Positions 1 through 9,567 of a stretch of DNA of 64,000 nucleotides are shown here, piece after piece. Both the position numbers and the translations under genes were made by a program. Below the pieces are notes generated by a model that worked only from the letters and a program-made list of their open reading frames with translations, made no database searches and was not told the origin of the DNA. The stretch's first letter is position 1, and every line of letters starts with the position of its first letter. The stretch is from Halichondria panicea (taxonomy: Eukaryota; Porifera; Demospongiae; Suberitida; Halichondriidae): NCBI RefSeq assembly GCF_963675165.1, contig NC_087387.1, positions 3,994,990 to 4,058,989 on the forward strand, in the 5' to 3' direction.

Positions 1-250
1 CAACAAAAACTTGTTGTGTGAAGGCTATCCATGCTGTAAACGAACCACTATGGCATCAAGGTAAGCAGACTCAGAATTACACAGACAAACAAACCAACGG
101 ACTACTATACCTGCTGACCGCAGCAGGGCCTCAGGTATAATTATCTTCTTAAAAAGAATCTACTCCAAAAGTGCATGGAGCATACTGCCATTGAGGTGTG
201 TGTGTGTGTACAGCTATGTTTTGTTTGTACAATAATTATTATTGCTGTTA

Positions 251-558
251 CAGCTGAACCTCCATTACCGACCACCTTCGAAGAGTAACCACACACGATA
301 AAACGGCCAAGAGCTCAGGTCTGGATTGAAACTACAATGACTTCAATGACTTCATGTAAAGCAACTTCTCAGGAGCGATCAACTTTCTACTCCGTATAAC
401 GAGCAGTTTTCTAATCCCCCCGTCCCTACAGCCTTTTCAAAGCTTGTATATATGAGTTAGAGAAACGGTTAGCAAAGCTCCAATATTCATATGCAGGAAT
501 TGATTCAGAGCACACACCTCTGTTCCCCAATGGTGTTTGTTTTATGGAGGTTCCACTA
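251..558. mobile_element. pogo/Tigger-like MITE
   Basis: The left end reads TA then CAGCTGAACCTCC; the right end reads GGAGGTTCCACTA then TA. The two ends are imperfect inverted repeats of the CAGT(T/G)GAACCTCCAT type known from pogo/Tigger elements, with TA target duplication (249-250 and 559-560). About 308 bp, no transposase. A near-identical copy lies at 24037-24344 and longer relatives elsewhere in the window. Confidence 0.65.
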
Positions 559-1195
559 TATTATTTTTGTATGAGCAAAATTACGTTACGAAATTAAGGT
601 ACTTCCACGAAAAAATTAAGTGTGGTTCGAAATTTCACGCTATACAGAATATCATCCCGACAAAAAGAGACACATGCATATAATGACGGCACCGCAGGTG
701 CTGATACCTCGGTGGATGTGTCAAAGCTACATAACATAAATCTACTAGCGATTGCTAATACACACAGATATCATAATTTTCTTACGGTAATTTTGCTGCA
801 TATAACCACAGGGAAACTCAAAGAGTGGGAAATGATGGACAATCCCCTCAGCTAAGATGCTTTATTAATTGTAAAAAGAATGTGTACAAAAAATTAATGG
901 AGTATGGAATTCCTTCTACAGTAACAAACGAGTTTTTGGCTGACATAATTATTATGCCTCGAGGCGTAGCCGCAAGAGGGATACGGTAAAGCTGACTGCA
1001 GCGTGTGACAAATAGTTTGTACATAATTGTGTACATTAATTATAGGCACCGAAAAAATCATGTCTAGTAGGAAAAAAGGATAGCTATAATTATAAATGGT
1101 TTGTATACTTATTCAGCCCCAAAGCGATACCTTAACGATGTACACAAATACATTTAAGAGCTCTACATACATTGCACAAACCAATAATTGCTCAC

Positions 1196-1473
1196 TTTAT
1201 TCTGGCTGTTGACTTGAGCCCTCACAGAAACCAGTAGTTCCACAACACTGAGATGGCCTTCTTGAGCAGCTACCATGAGAGGAGTGAAACCATCCTGTGA
1301 GACAAGAATATCACGGACAGTGTTTCACTATAATTATGGTACATGAATATTCAGTTAATAGGATATGAACCCACCGTCTTTGGTAGGTCAACAATGGCTC
1401 CAGCAGTGATCAAATGGTGAGCGATATCTTTGTGTCCAATGAAGCTGGCTGCCCAGAGAGCAGTCTCTCCGCC
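1196..1473 (-). CDS. Two-exon ankyrin-repeat cassette (partial gene)
   Basis: Transcribed on the minus strand: exon 1375-1473, an 80-nt intron, then exon 1196-1294. Each exon is exactly 99 bp and encodes one 33-residue ankyrin repeat. The first has the GETALWAAS...GHKDIAHHLITAGA pattern, the second [20 protein letters not shown]. Acceptors end in AG (AATAG, CACAG), donors are GTGGGT and GTGAGC, and the introns are phase 0. The family normally binds proteins through stacked repeats. Neither exon has a start codon or a terminal domain, so this is an internal part of a larger gene or a relic. The intron contains an ATAATTAT motif (1330-1337). Confidence 0.8.
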
Positions 1474-1537
1474 CTATTAATAATTATAGTACTAGTTAAT
1501 AATCACACATACCGTACATGTATGAGAGAGCGAATAT

Positions 1538-1715
1538 TTCGAGGCGCTTAATTTCTGCTATGTTCGAGGGATAGCAATCCTCCACGAAAATTAGGTCCAC
1601 AAAATACTGACAGACGCGACATCTTTGCATGACCAAAATAGCGTGAATTTACGCTTTTGGAGACACTTTCACACAAAAACCCCGGAAAAAATCGTGCTAC
1701 GTATATATGCATGGT
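1538..1715. repeat. Dispersed repeat family R2
   Basis: Starts with a TTCGAGGCGCTTAATTT box and ends near AATCGTGCTACGTATATATG. Related copies start at about 5993, 8034, 11810, 13849, 23138, 25566, 42704, 50846, 57804 and 59886; some are truncated. Several copies sit a short distance beyond (higher coordinate) an ankyrin exon. The minus-strand open frame through it (60-69 codons) is conserved only because the DNA is, and has no recognisable domain. It is probably a non-autonomous element whose ends I could not define. Confidence 0.5.
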
Positions 1716-1810
1716 ATAATTATCATCCACACAAAAGTAAGCAACACAGTCATATGCATAATTATGCAGCGTGTGACAATAGTTGTTTGCAGGTACTGCA
1801 GTGTTGTCTA

Positions 1811-1981
1811 ATGGTGAACATAATTATGACACCTACTGAATTTGAACACAGGTATAGAGCGCTTGTTAAAGTGGACAAAGTCAAATTGTCAGATGCTCCA
1901 CTGACAATGAGTTTCTATCTTGAGAAGGCCTTTACACATGGAAGTATAATAATAGGGAGCAGTAATACAACCCCTGAATAG
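1811..1981 (+). other. Recurrent unidentified open frame
   Basis: A plus-strand frame starting near MTPTEFEHRYRALVK and ending at a stop after SSNTTPE recurs at 14122-14292, 6262-6432 and 58077-58247. The last copy has two Gly replacements but stays open. No domain is recognised and no splice signals were assigned. The copies are too similar for open-frame conservation to prove selection. It could be an exon of an unrelated gene or chance. Confidence 0.2.
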
Positions 1982-2434
1982 TGGGCGTGGGCTACGTGTG
2001 ACTCAGTTCTCAACTAAAGCACTAAAGTGCTAACCCTAGGCTGTTGACATGAATAAATAAAACCAGGAGTGTTCAGTTATAGAAGCAACAAAATACAATT
2101 CTACTTTTGATAGAGACCGTTAAAGGATTACTTCAGCTGCTCGAATAAAGGTCGCGTGTAGAGGTAAGTTTAGCTTTTGCTCGCTTTTATACGACAACGA
2201 AGCTTTAATATCGAAATCTGCCCAATTAAAACTAATATTGTGTGGAGGATATCCATGCTTGACATGAATAAATAAAATCAGGAGTGTTCAGTTATACAGT
2301 AGAGGCCAAAATAATGTTTCTGTTCCTTTTGCGTAGTACGCTGATTAGATTGCACGCAATTTTTTTTCCCAGTAAAATCATGTAAAAGTTAGAGGGTTGG
2401 ATACAAAGCTAGAACAATCAAGAAAATATGTTAT

Positions 2435-2550
2435 ACTTATTGTCCACTACATCAGAATTTATGGCAGTAAACCTCTGAGGACGAGGGCGAAGCCCCGAGG
2501 CCAAGGATGGTTTACGTTTGCCATAAATTCGAATGTAGTGGACAATAAGT
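2435..2550. mobile_element. Fold-back MITE with GC-rich loop
   Basis: Arms of about 40 nt are near-perfect inverted repeats. The left arm starts ACTTATTGTCCACTACAT and the right arm ends ATGTAGTGGACAATAAGT. Both continue through GAATTTATGGCA and GTAAACC. The central 35 nt is GC-rich and contains the small hairpin GGCGAAGCC. Exact copy at 14746-14861; diverged copies near 21136-21235, 34965-35045 and 48833-48935. Non-coding; probably a small non-autonomous DNA transposon. Confidence 0.65.
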
Positions 2551-2974
2551 GTTATAATTATACCCACTTGAATGAAAAGTACTTGCATGCTACCTAAGCT
2601 ACCTCACCTTGGATACAACTAGCAAACAGTCTCAAAAACTATTGAAAACGAATAAAAAGCTTGTGCGTATAGCTTGAAGCCAGTGCTAAGCTTCCAGCTC
2701 TATGCACTAACTTGTCAATGTCCAAGCAGTGAGCCTCACCCATCTGTCCTGCCCTTGTCAACAAGTTTCTAGCTTCTTTTTGGCTGTGTAGATCCTCTAG
2801 TATAAAATCAGTGCGCCCTCAATGCAAGGGAGTTTATATGAGGAATGTGCTCCAGGCCTGGGGTTTATGGTAGTTAAACCCCACCCAGTTGCTATGATAC
2901 AGACCCCAAGTGGGGAATATAATGTTAATAAATTATGTCTTTAATTCAGTTTTCCTGCAGGTAGCTAGAAGTGG

Positions 2975-3175
2975 AGGCTTGCCTCGCTGCTGATCAGATC
3001 AATTGGCGAGGACGACTTCACAGCGTGGCCCCTGGATGAGCGGGCGCCATGGATACATTGTATTGCAGATCTCAGTCGAGAGAAAGATAGGCGGGCACAT
3101 AGCCAGTACAGGGTCGAGCAGTATGTCTGCTCCCATTTTTCAGCTAGACAAGAGGCAAGTCGCTTGTAAAACGTT
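2975..3175 (+). other. Unidentified open-frame fragment
   Basis: One plus frame stays open for about 65 codons and includes DDFTAWPLDERAPWIHCIAD followed by a charged SREKDRRAHSQYRVEQ stretch, then TAA. It follows a pyrimidine-rich TTTTCCTGCAG that could be a splice acceptor (2949-2959), but the first codons after that acceptor meet a stop in this frame. A possible donor (CGTAAGTTC) lies near 3239. No family recognised. Identical copy at 15286-15486. Could be a transposon-protein relic or chance. Confidence 0.2.
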
Positions 3176-3477
3176 ATGGACTGTTTTGCCATGCCTATTG
3201 GAGTGAAGGTTGAGTGTTTGACATCTCGGGCTCGTTGCTCGTAAGTTCTTTTTTTTTAATTTTTGTATTTCTTGTAACAGTTTGCAATGCTAGAGTTTTT
3301 GTTTGACGGAGCGTGTGGGTTGAACACCCTGACATCCAGGAATGTCTTTTCTTGGCGTCCTCCCCAGCAATTACTCGTTTCCGCCTATGCACGTACTACG
3401 CTGTGTTTCGTTTTTACACATGTACTACACTGCGGTTTCCGTGTTTACTACTGAAAGGTGGTAATTGGATAATTTGA

Positions 3478-3585
3478 TTGCAGCTAAATAATAGTTGAGC
3501 AGTTTACAGTCTTCTCAGTCTAATCTGATTGCAACAAAGTTGTAAACAATAGTTGAGGACAATTCCAGTCTTCCCAGTCTCCATT
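3478..3585. repeat. Short tandem duplication
   Basis: Two adjacent, diverged copies of a roughly 55-nt unit, each containing GATTGCA, AATAGTTGAG and CAGTCTTC(T/C)CAGTCT. Identical arrangement in the partner segment at 15789-15896. No coding potential seen. Confidence 0.5.
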
Positions 3586-3746
3586 CCTATAAGCTTGCCT
3601 ATTATACTCCCTTTGCTGATGATGGCCCTCCAAACTCTACTAAGAGATGCTGAGAAACTAAACAGTAAGTTTGTACACCACACTCTCTAAGTTCAGTTTT
3701 TACTTGTGCATGTACTGCCCGTTTGGAGCAAATAGTAAATTGCAAA

Positions 3747-4163
3747 AAACCACTTGAGATGAGTGTAACAGTTTACACAAGTAAAGCACAATACTATAGA
3801 ACAAGGGACCAAGTTTAGATTTTGGAACAGAAGATTCAGATCTTTATGTGGATATAATTATACACCTAGCTATACCTAGTACAGTATTCAGCATAAACTA
3901 CTATAGTTGGGTAACCATGAAAAACTAATCCTTATCAAGAGGAGTTAAGTGGCGTAATATGTTATTGTGGCAGAGAATTGGAGACTGGTTCAGCAGCAGG
4001 CTGTTAATTTCTCAGTAAGCAATTTTAAAAATAGCTAGACGAACAGGCAGTTTATGTCGTAATCAAGCTACTCCTACAGCCCAAACTTAGTACTTACAGA
4101 TAGAGATTTGGCAAAGTTGTGGTTTAGCTGTAAATTAACCTCAAGTGGTTTTTTATATTTTCC
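3747..4163. repeat. Inverted-repeat element, possible MITE
   Basis: Bounded by AAAAAACCACTTGAG on the left and CTCAAGTGGTTTTTT on the right, 15-nt perfect terminal inverted repeats. The interior is non-coding. No convincing target duplication could be assigned, so the superfamily is unknown. Copy at 16058-16474. Confidence 0.45.
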
Positions 4164-4557
4164 AAAACTTCACATGACATAAATAGATGTATACAAACCA
4201 TGCAGAGGAGTGTTCTGTTACACACAATAAACAAGCAACAAACTACAATTCTACTTTTAATAGAGACCGGTAAAGGATCACCTCAGCTGCAAATGTGTAG
4301 CTATACCTCGAATAAAGGTCGCATGTAGAGCTAATTACAAAAAGACAGAGTGAAAGACACACTAAATCGACAATAACATTATCAAGCGGAGGCATCCGTG
4401 CATGCGTATAATCATGGCGGTCCTTTCAACATGCATGGGTGCTGACTTGCTAAAATCCATCTTTTAAATTGCCCAAGGGACGAAAACTTTACATTCTCAA
4501 AATTTCTGACAATGTAATCGTTGAACTGCAATGCACGCACTAACAAATTATACTCAC

Positions 4558-4656
4558 TTTATTTTGACTGTTGAGTTGAGCTCCCTTAGAAACAAGTAGT
4601 TCCACAACACTGAGATGGCCTCCTCGAGAAGCTATCATGAGAGGAGTGAAACCATC
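4558..4656 (-). CDS. Single ankyrin-repeat exon
   Basis: A 99-bp, phase-0 exon encoding one ankyrin repeat beginning [20 protein letters not shown] and ending AQLNSQNK. The upstream acceptor is a strong polypyrimidine tract (CCTTTTTTCAG) and the donor is GTGAGTAT. No second-type exon (GETALW) lies next to it, unlike the cassettes elsewhere. Identical copy at 16869-16967. Confidence 0.75.
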
Positions 4657-5000
4657 CTGAAAAAAGGACGTAAAATATAGATGAAAAGATTGCCAACAGT
4701 TAATGTCTATGATTAATTGCTGTGCATGCTCTCATGAAACAGTGCAGCCTTGCAGCTCTTTCCCCACTTTTGCAGCTAGCGTTCTAGTGCAGAGCTAACT
4801 ATACGAAGCAACACTATGGACAACTTTTGCAACGCACCATTGCCACGAGGCATAATTTAATTTATCAGTACCAAACTTTCTGGCCGTACGTCTACTATTA
4901 TATTATTATGTATTATGTGCTGAACATGATGTATAGAATGATAAAGATAATTATGTTCACATTTTTACTGCAAGTCTATTGTAGCAAAATTTACGAAGTA

Positions 5001-5237
5001 CAGTAGAACCTCGCTAATCCGGACCCCTTTAATCCGAAACCTCGCAAATCCGGACAAAATGCAAACTGAAAAAGAGGAGGGGCTGTCAGTAAATAGACTA
5101 CTGCGCATGCGCAATCCATATTGCTTTGCTGAATCAGCAATAATTTTATTAATAAACTGCTCAAGACAATGGCCACTGCAAAGAAAACGAAGAAAGAGCT
5201 CACAAGACTCGGAGAGATAAAAGACCATTCTAGCTAG
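5001..5237 (+). pseudogene. 5' end of a pogo/Tigger-like transposon
   Basis: TA followed by CAGTAGAACCTCGCTAATCC, a typical pogo-group terminal repeat, with a second internal CTCGCAAATCCGGAC box. An ATG at 5169 opens a 22-codon frame, MATAKKTKKELTRLGEIKDH, resembling the basic start of CENP-B-like DNA-binding domains of such transposases. It stops at 5235-5237, and no right end was found, so this is a truncated relic. Identical copy at 17312-17548. Confidence 0.55.
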
Positions 5238-5665
5238 CAGCTTCCCTTCTGGCCACAGTAATATCATAATACATGCATAAAAGTGTCTTCGTTATGTCTT
5301 TAATTCAGTTTTCATGCAGGTAGCTATAGGAGTGGAGGCTTGCCTAAAAAGAATGTGTACAAAAAGTTAAGGGAGTATGGAATTCCTTCTACAGTAACAA
5401 ACGAGTTTTTGGCTGACATAATTATTATGCCTCGAGGCGTAGCCCCAAGAGGGATACGGTAAAGCTGACTGCAGCGTGTGACAAATAGTTTGTACATAAT
5501 TGTGTACATTAATTATAGGCACCGAAAAAATCATGTCTAGTATGAAAAAAGGATAGCTATAATTATAAATGGTTTGTATACTTATTCAGCCCCAAAGCGA
5601 TACCGTAACGATATACACAAATACATTTAAAAGCCCAACATACATTGCACAAACCAATTGCTCAC

Positions 5666-5926
5666 TTTATTCTGGCTGTTGACTTGAGCCCTCACAGAAA
5701 CCAGTAGTTCCACAACACTGAGATGGCCTTCTTGAGCAGCTACCATGAGAGGAGTGAAACCATCCTGTGAGAAAAGAATATCACGGACAGTGTTTCACTA
5801 TAATTATGGTACATGATATGAACTCACCGTGTCTGGTAGGTCAACAATGGCTCCAGCAGTGATCAAATGGTGAGCGACATCTTTGTGTCCATTGAAGCTG
5901 GCTGCCCAGAGAGCAGTCACTCCATC
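5666..5926 (-). CDS. Two-exon ankyrin-repeat cassette (partial gene)
   Basis: Minus strand: exon 5828-5926 (repeat starting DGVTALWAASFNGHKDVAHH), a 63-nt intron, then exon 5666-5764 ([20 protein letters not shown]). Both are 99 bp and phase 0, with donors GTGAGT and GTGAGC and acceptors ATAG and CACAG. All ankyrin hallmark positions (TPL/TAL, GH, hydrophobic helix) are intact. Its start and end exons are not identifiable in the window. Confidence 0.8.
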
Positions 5927-6598
5927 CTATTAATAATTATAGTACTAGTTAACAATCACGCATACCGTACATGTATAAGAGAGCGAATATTTCGAGGCGC
6001 TTAATTTCTGCTATGTTCGAGGGATAGCAATCCTCCACGAAAATTAGGTCCACGAAATACTGACAGACGCGACATCTTTGCATGACCAAAATAGCGTGAA
6101 TTTACGCTTTTGGAGACACTTTCACACAAAAACCCCGGAAAAAATCGTGCTACGTATATATGCATGGTATAATTATCATCCACACAAAAGTAAGCAACAC
6201 AGTCATGCATAATTATGCAGCGTGTGACAATAGCTGTTTGCAGGCACTGCAGTATTGTCTAATGGTGAATATAATTATGACACCTACTGAATTTGAACAC
6301 AGGTATAGAGCGCTTGTTAAAGTGGACAAAGTCAAATTGTCAGATGCTCCACTGACAATGAGTTTCTATCTTGAGAAGGCCTTTACGCATGGAAGTATAA
6401 TAATAGGGAGCAGTAATACAACCCCTGAATAGTGGGCGTGGCTACGTATGACTCAGTTCTCAACTAGAGCACTGAAGTGCTAACCCTCGGCTGTTGACAC
6501 GAATAAATAAAACCAGAGGAGTGTTTAGTTATAGAAGCAACAAACTACAATTCTACTTTTGATAGAGATCTACCTCGACAGGGTTTCATCTAGGTTTT

Positions 6599-6623
6599 GG
6601 GGGGGGGGAGTTCACCCCCCCCC
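6599..6623. repeat. Poly-G/poly-C fold-back
   Basis: Ten G, then AGTTCA, then nine C. It can form a hairpin or, on the G strand, a G-rich structure. The partner segment has the same feature near 58415-58441 with different run lengths. Run length may be unreliable in the assembly. Confidence 0.6.
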
Positions 6624-6633
6624 TGCTCAAGTA

Positions 6634-7058
6634 CCCTCGCGAAAATAAGCCCATCTTGAATAAACTTGATTTGATTATACGCCCACCCAGAATAAAGGGT
6701 GTGCATGCGCAGTTATAATGCTAAATGCCACATGTTTAGTACATGTTCGCGGTACACGCTTAATCCGCGAAAACCACAAACATTTATACCCTCAAAATTT
6801 ACCCGCTATACGGTATACTCATGCATTCATTGTTGTTGTCAATGAAATGTCACACTGATATATACTATACTATACATGACACTATAATTATTATATAATG
6901 TATTGAAATGAAAATACAATTTAAGGATTGTCATAGAGCTAAGTGTAAGCCTCGATTTGAAGCCGCAGGTGGGCGCATATTTGAGTGAAACTCACTGCTA
7001 GCGATTTAACGTAAGTCTAAATTTTTTGCAGAAAAGGGTGGGCGTATTTTCGCGAGGG
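6634..7058. mobile_element. Tc1/mariner-like MITE
   Basis: Terminal inverted repeats CCCTCGCGAAAATA (left) and TATTTTCGCGAGGG (right), flanked by TA on both sides (6632-6633, 7059-7060). About 425 bp, no transposase. Second copy at 58452-58861 (410 bp), also TA-flanked. The TA duplication suggests the Tc1/mariner superfamily. Related TACGCCCACCC and CCTCAAATCGAGGC boxes occur near 31595 and 45889. Confidence 0.65.
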
Positions 7059-7088
7059 TACGGTATCTATACACTCTAAATGACTTAC

Positions 7089-7125
7089 ATTGTTCTGACT
7101 GTTCACTGGAGCCCCCACAGAAACC
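7089..7125 (-). pseudogene. Ankyrin exon fragment
   Basis: Only the last dozen codons of a type-I ankyrin exon remain (VSVGAPVNSQNN), followed by a good donor (GTAAGTCA). The 5' part of the exon is replaced by unrelated sequence with repeated GCGCATGCGC-like bases. Same break in the partner at 58892-58928, so the truncation predates the duplication. Confidence 0.6.
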
Positions 7126-7595
7126 ATGTGGGGGATGAGCGCGCATGCGCATTGCATCCACAGGAATAATTAAAGGGTGTGTCCAAAGAGATCAAGTTCA
7201 CAATGGCTACTATAGCTAGCAGTTTTAACAGATCTTTTCTGACTCTTGTAGCTAACAAAAAGCTAGCGCTTTAATGCAAGGCTAACTCACATGTGTTGAA
7301 TAGAAAGTTTGCGCGAACAGATGATGCTATGAAAGATTCTGAAGAGACTGCAACAGTCTTCAATGTGAGTCAAACTAGCCATAACTCGAGAAAGAAGCTT
7401 TAGTTTGCTAATCCACGAATCAAAATCCAAGAGAACGTGCATGACTAGAAGCCTATAGAAACTGTTAGTTTTCGTCGCATTGCAACCGTTGAGCAGTTAC
7501 AGCTGGAATACACACACATACACAGACACAGACACAGTCAGCTTTACTTGTACCCTCGTGCGGCTACGCCTCAAGGCATAATTAATTATTATTAG

Positions 7596-7838
7596 CCTAG
7601 TTTTTAGTTTAAACGTTGTTTTGCAGGGGGGGGTCAAATTTATTTTTGTCAATTTTGCTCAGATAAGCAGAGATAAGTCTCAATGCCCTCGAGAACAAGC
7701 TGCTCATGATATCGAGTCTAGCACAAGAGCAAGACTTTTGATTGTATCTCTGCTTTAGAGCAAAATTGGCAATATAATTTAATTCCCCCCCCCCCCCCTG
7801 CAAATAGCGTTTTAAACTAACAGACATAAAAAACTAGG
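7596..7838. mobile_element. MITE with CCTAG ends and internal G/C runs
   Basis: Ends CCTAGTTTTTAGTTTAAA and, inverted, CCTAGTTTTTTATGTCTGTT; further in are paired G-run and C-run blocks and matching CAATTTTGCTC boxes, making the whole element a long imperfect hairpin. Non-coding. The copy at 59398-59696 is longer because the C-run block with its flank is duplicated in tandem. No clear target duplication. Confidence 0.5.
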
Positions 7839-7891
7839 ATTGAAATAGTCTGCAAGAGAGTTTAAGAAAACTTAACATTATCTCGTTAACT

Positions 7892-7990
7892 ATACTATGC
7901 ACAAACAAATTGAGCCCCCTTAGAAACAAGTAGTTCCACAACACTGAGATGGTCTTTTTGAGAAGCTATCATAAGAGGGTTAGTGCCATT
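7892..7990 (-). pseudogene. Degraded ankyrin exon
   Basis: Acceptor CCTTTTTTCAG is intact and the exon begins NGTNPLMIASQKDHLSVVEL, but the conserved Gly-His is Asp-His and the 3' end runs into a stop (AQFVCA*) with no donor at the expected place. Probably non-functional. The partner at 59763-59838 has also lost its first codons. Confidence 0.55.
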
Positions 7991-8183
7991 CTGAAAAAAG
8001 GACGTAAAATAATTATAGATAACTGCATAATTTTCGAGGCGCTTAATTTTTGCTGTTTTCAAGGGTTAGCAATCCTACACGAATACTTCGCTAGTCAAGA
8101 GAGTCATTGACAGATGGTTTTAAAACGAAACAACATTGCATGTGTCTAGTTTGAAAAAGACGGCTATAAATAATTATAACTAC

Positions 8184-8588
8184 AGCACTGAGGTGCTAAC
8201 CCTCGGCTGTTCACATGAATATTAAAGATCTATAGTAACTGAAAGAGTGTTAATTATAACTAAGCAGCAAGTAACAGGAGCTGTAGAGACATGCGGAAAC
8301 TTTTGAGAACAGAGTTTTAGCAGTCATGCATGACTAGAATCACAGCAAAAAAAATCTGGAGTCTTAGCAATATGGCTCCTGTGAGGGAGGCTTATTAAAG
8401 AAGCAACATCACCTCAGCCAAAAAAGTGTCTCAAATTAAGGCCGCGTGTTGCTTGTAAGCCCTGCAGCCAAGTTAAAGCTTCTTAGCTTTTATGTGATGC
8501 TTTAACATCAAAATGTGCAACAACAAAAACTTGTTGTGTGAAGGCTATCCATGCTGTAAACGAACCACTATGGTATCCAGGTAAGCAG
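8184..8588. repeat. Dispersed repeat family R1
   Basis: Roughly 400 bp from an AGCACTNANGTGCTAACCC box (itself partly palindromic) to GGCATCCAGGTAAGCAGG. Comparable full copies: about 12112-12518, 23446-23850, 25731-26134, 42984-43392, 51130-51541 and 60181-60592; shorter relatives near 2022, 4180, 6470, 10540, 14333, 21770, 28850, 35570, 44260, 49460 and 54880. It ends in a perfect donor-like CAG|GTAAG on the plus strand. A pogo-like left end with an acceptor-like TGCTGTTACAG follows about 170 nt later. A short open frame (KAIHAVNEP) crosses the donor. It may be a transposon, or a duplicated 5' exon or promoter of plus-strand genes. Confidence 0.5.
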
Positions 8589-8751
8589 GCTCAGACAAAT
8601 AATATACCTGCTGACCGCGGCAGGGCCAATCTTCTTAAAAGGAATCAATACTCCAAAAGTGCATGGAGCATACTGCCATTGAGGTGTGTGTGTGTGTGTA
8701 CAGCTATAATTATGTTTGGTTTATTTTGTACAATAATTATTATTGCTGTTA

Positions 8752-9040
8752 CAGTTGAACCTCCATTACCGACCACCTCCGAAGAGTAACCACACACGAT
8801 AAAACGGCCAAGAGCTCAGGTCCGGATTGAAACTACAATGATTGCAATGACTTCAAATGTAAAGCAACTTCTCAGGAGCGATCACCTTTCTACTCCGTAT
8901 AACGAGCAGTTTTATAGTCCCCCAATCATATAGCAATAATAGAAAATAACCTCCCAGAACAAACAGCCATATCCATAATTAGTAGACAATTATTGCTGAG
9001 ATGGCATTATTTAGCACAATTGTGAAAACATGTATGACAT
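8752..9040. mobile_element. pogo/Tigger-like MITE, right end missing
   Basis: Left end CAGTTGAACCTCCATTACCG preceded by TA, as in the complete copies. Sequence homology is cut at about 9040, where the segment joins GACATACACAGTAGCAGG of another segment type. A further partial copy begins at 12710. Confidence 0.5.
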
Positions 9041-9567
9041 ACACAGTAGCAGGAGATAGCAGAAATAGATGATATCATATTGCTCTTCAAAAGTCTACAA
9101 CTAGAGATCTTCTGCTATTCTGCATTCTGCTATAATGGATTGCTGCTCCTGCTTCTCTAAGCCACACCCACTTTGTGAGCTAGTTTTATTTTTTAGTTTT
9201 ATAGATAATTTTGCGGCAAAAATGTCCCGGTGGTTTGCCTCGAATGCACGAGGTAGTACTGTAGTAAGGGTTATCGCAGCAGCTGAGTAAGCGCTATTAT
9301 GGCTAGTGAGAAGATCAAGGGTTGATAACTACTGCCGTCCACATTCGGGATGGGCCTCACTATATTGTGTGTGTCAGTATTGCAGATTTTCTCTCTAAAT
9401 TTATTCATAGGAAGCTGTTAAGCTCGTCTGGTTCAGGTTCCTTAAATACAGTGGATATGCTTTCAAGAACTCAATAGAATTTCCTACAAAATGTATGCAT
9501 CAAGATCTTTCAGCCAAGCCTGTGGTCAAACTCGTTTCCCGTTTCCACTAACAGTGTATGTCGAACG

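Larger units (their letters stand above)
1..1760. repeat. Segmental duplicate D1, copy 1 (partner 23787-25544)
   Basis: This stretch is nearly identical to 23787-25544. The differences I saw are single bases and a two-base change near 1753. It holds, left to right, the end of repeat family R1, a pogo-like MITE (251-558), an AT-rich spacer with no convincing gene, and a minus-strand two-exon ankyrin cassette (1196-1473). Such low divergence implies a very recent duplication, gene conversion, or an assembly duplicate. The open frame at 622-855 is identical in both copies but resembles nothing I recognise and is probably chance. Confidence 0.85.
1355..5391. repeat. Segmental duplicate D2, copy 1 (partner 13666-17702)
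   Basis: About 4.0 kb matches 13666-17702 at a constant offset of 12311 bases, so no net indels. I noticed one substitution in the poly-T near 2370. Homology begins inside the intron of the ankyrin cassette and stops abruptly after CCTTCTACA at 5391, where the partner jumps to unrelated sequence. Contents: ankyrin exon 1375-1473, R2, R1 relics, a hairpin MITE (2435-2550), a short unidentified frame near 2960-3180, an inverted-repeat element (about 3747-4163), ankyrin exon 4558-4656 and a pogo-like 5' end (5001-5237). Confidence 0.85.
5391..8600. repeat. Segmental duplicate D4, copy 1 (partner 57187-60600)
   Basis: Same order in both copies: cassette of two ankyrin exons, R2, the recurrent unidentified frame, R1 relic, poly-G/poly-C fold-back, Tc1/mariner-like MITE, ankyrin fragment, CCTAG-ended MITE, degraded ankyrin exon, R2 and R1. 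The copies differ by many small indels and substitutions, so this duplication is older than D1 and D2. Confidence 0.75.

Noticed and set aside
610-660. tRNA or tRNA-derived SINE with B box (GTGGTTCGAAATTTC)
   Set aside because: No A box at the right distance, no acceptor stem, and the surrounding repeat continues without tRNA-like folding.
622-855. 77-codon plus-strand gene
   Set aside because: Identical copy at 24408 lies in a near-identical duplicate, so conservation is uninformative; no domain, and diverged copies at 13 kb and 44 kb are broken.
2965-3192. 75-codon minus-strand gene
   Set aside because: Overlaps a better plus frame, no motif, and its only other copy is in the near-identical duplicate.
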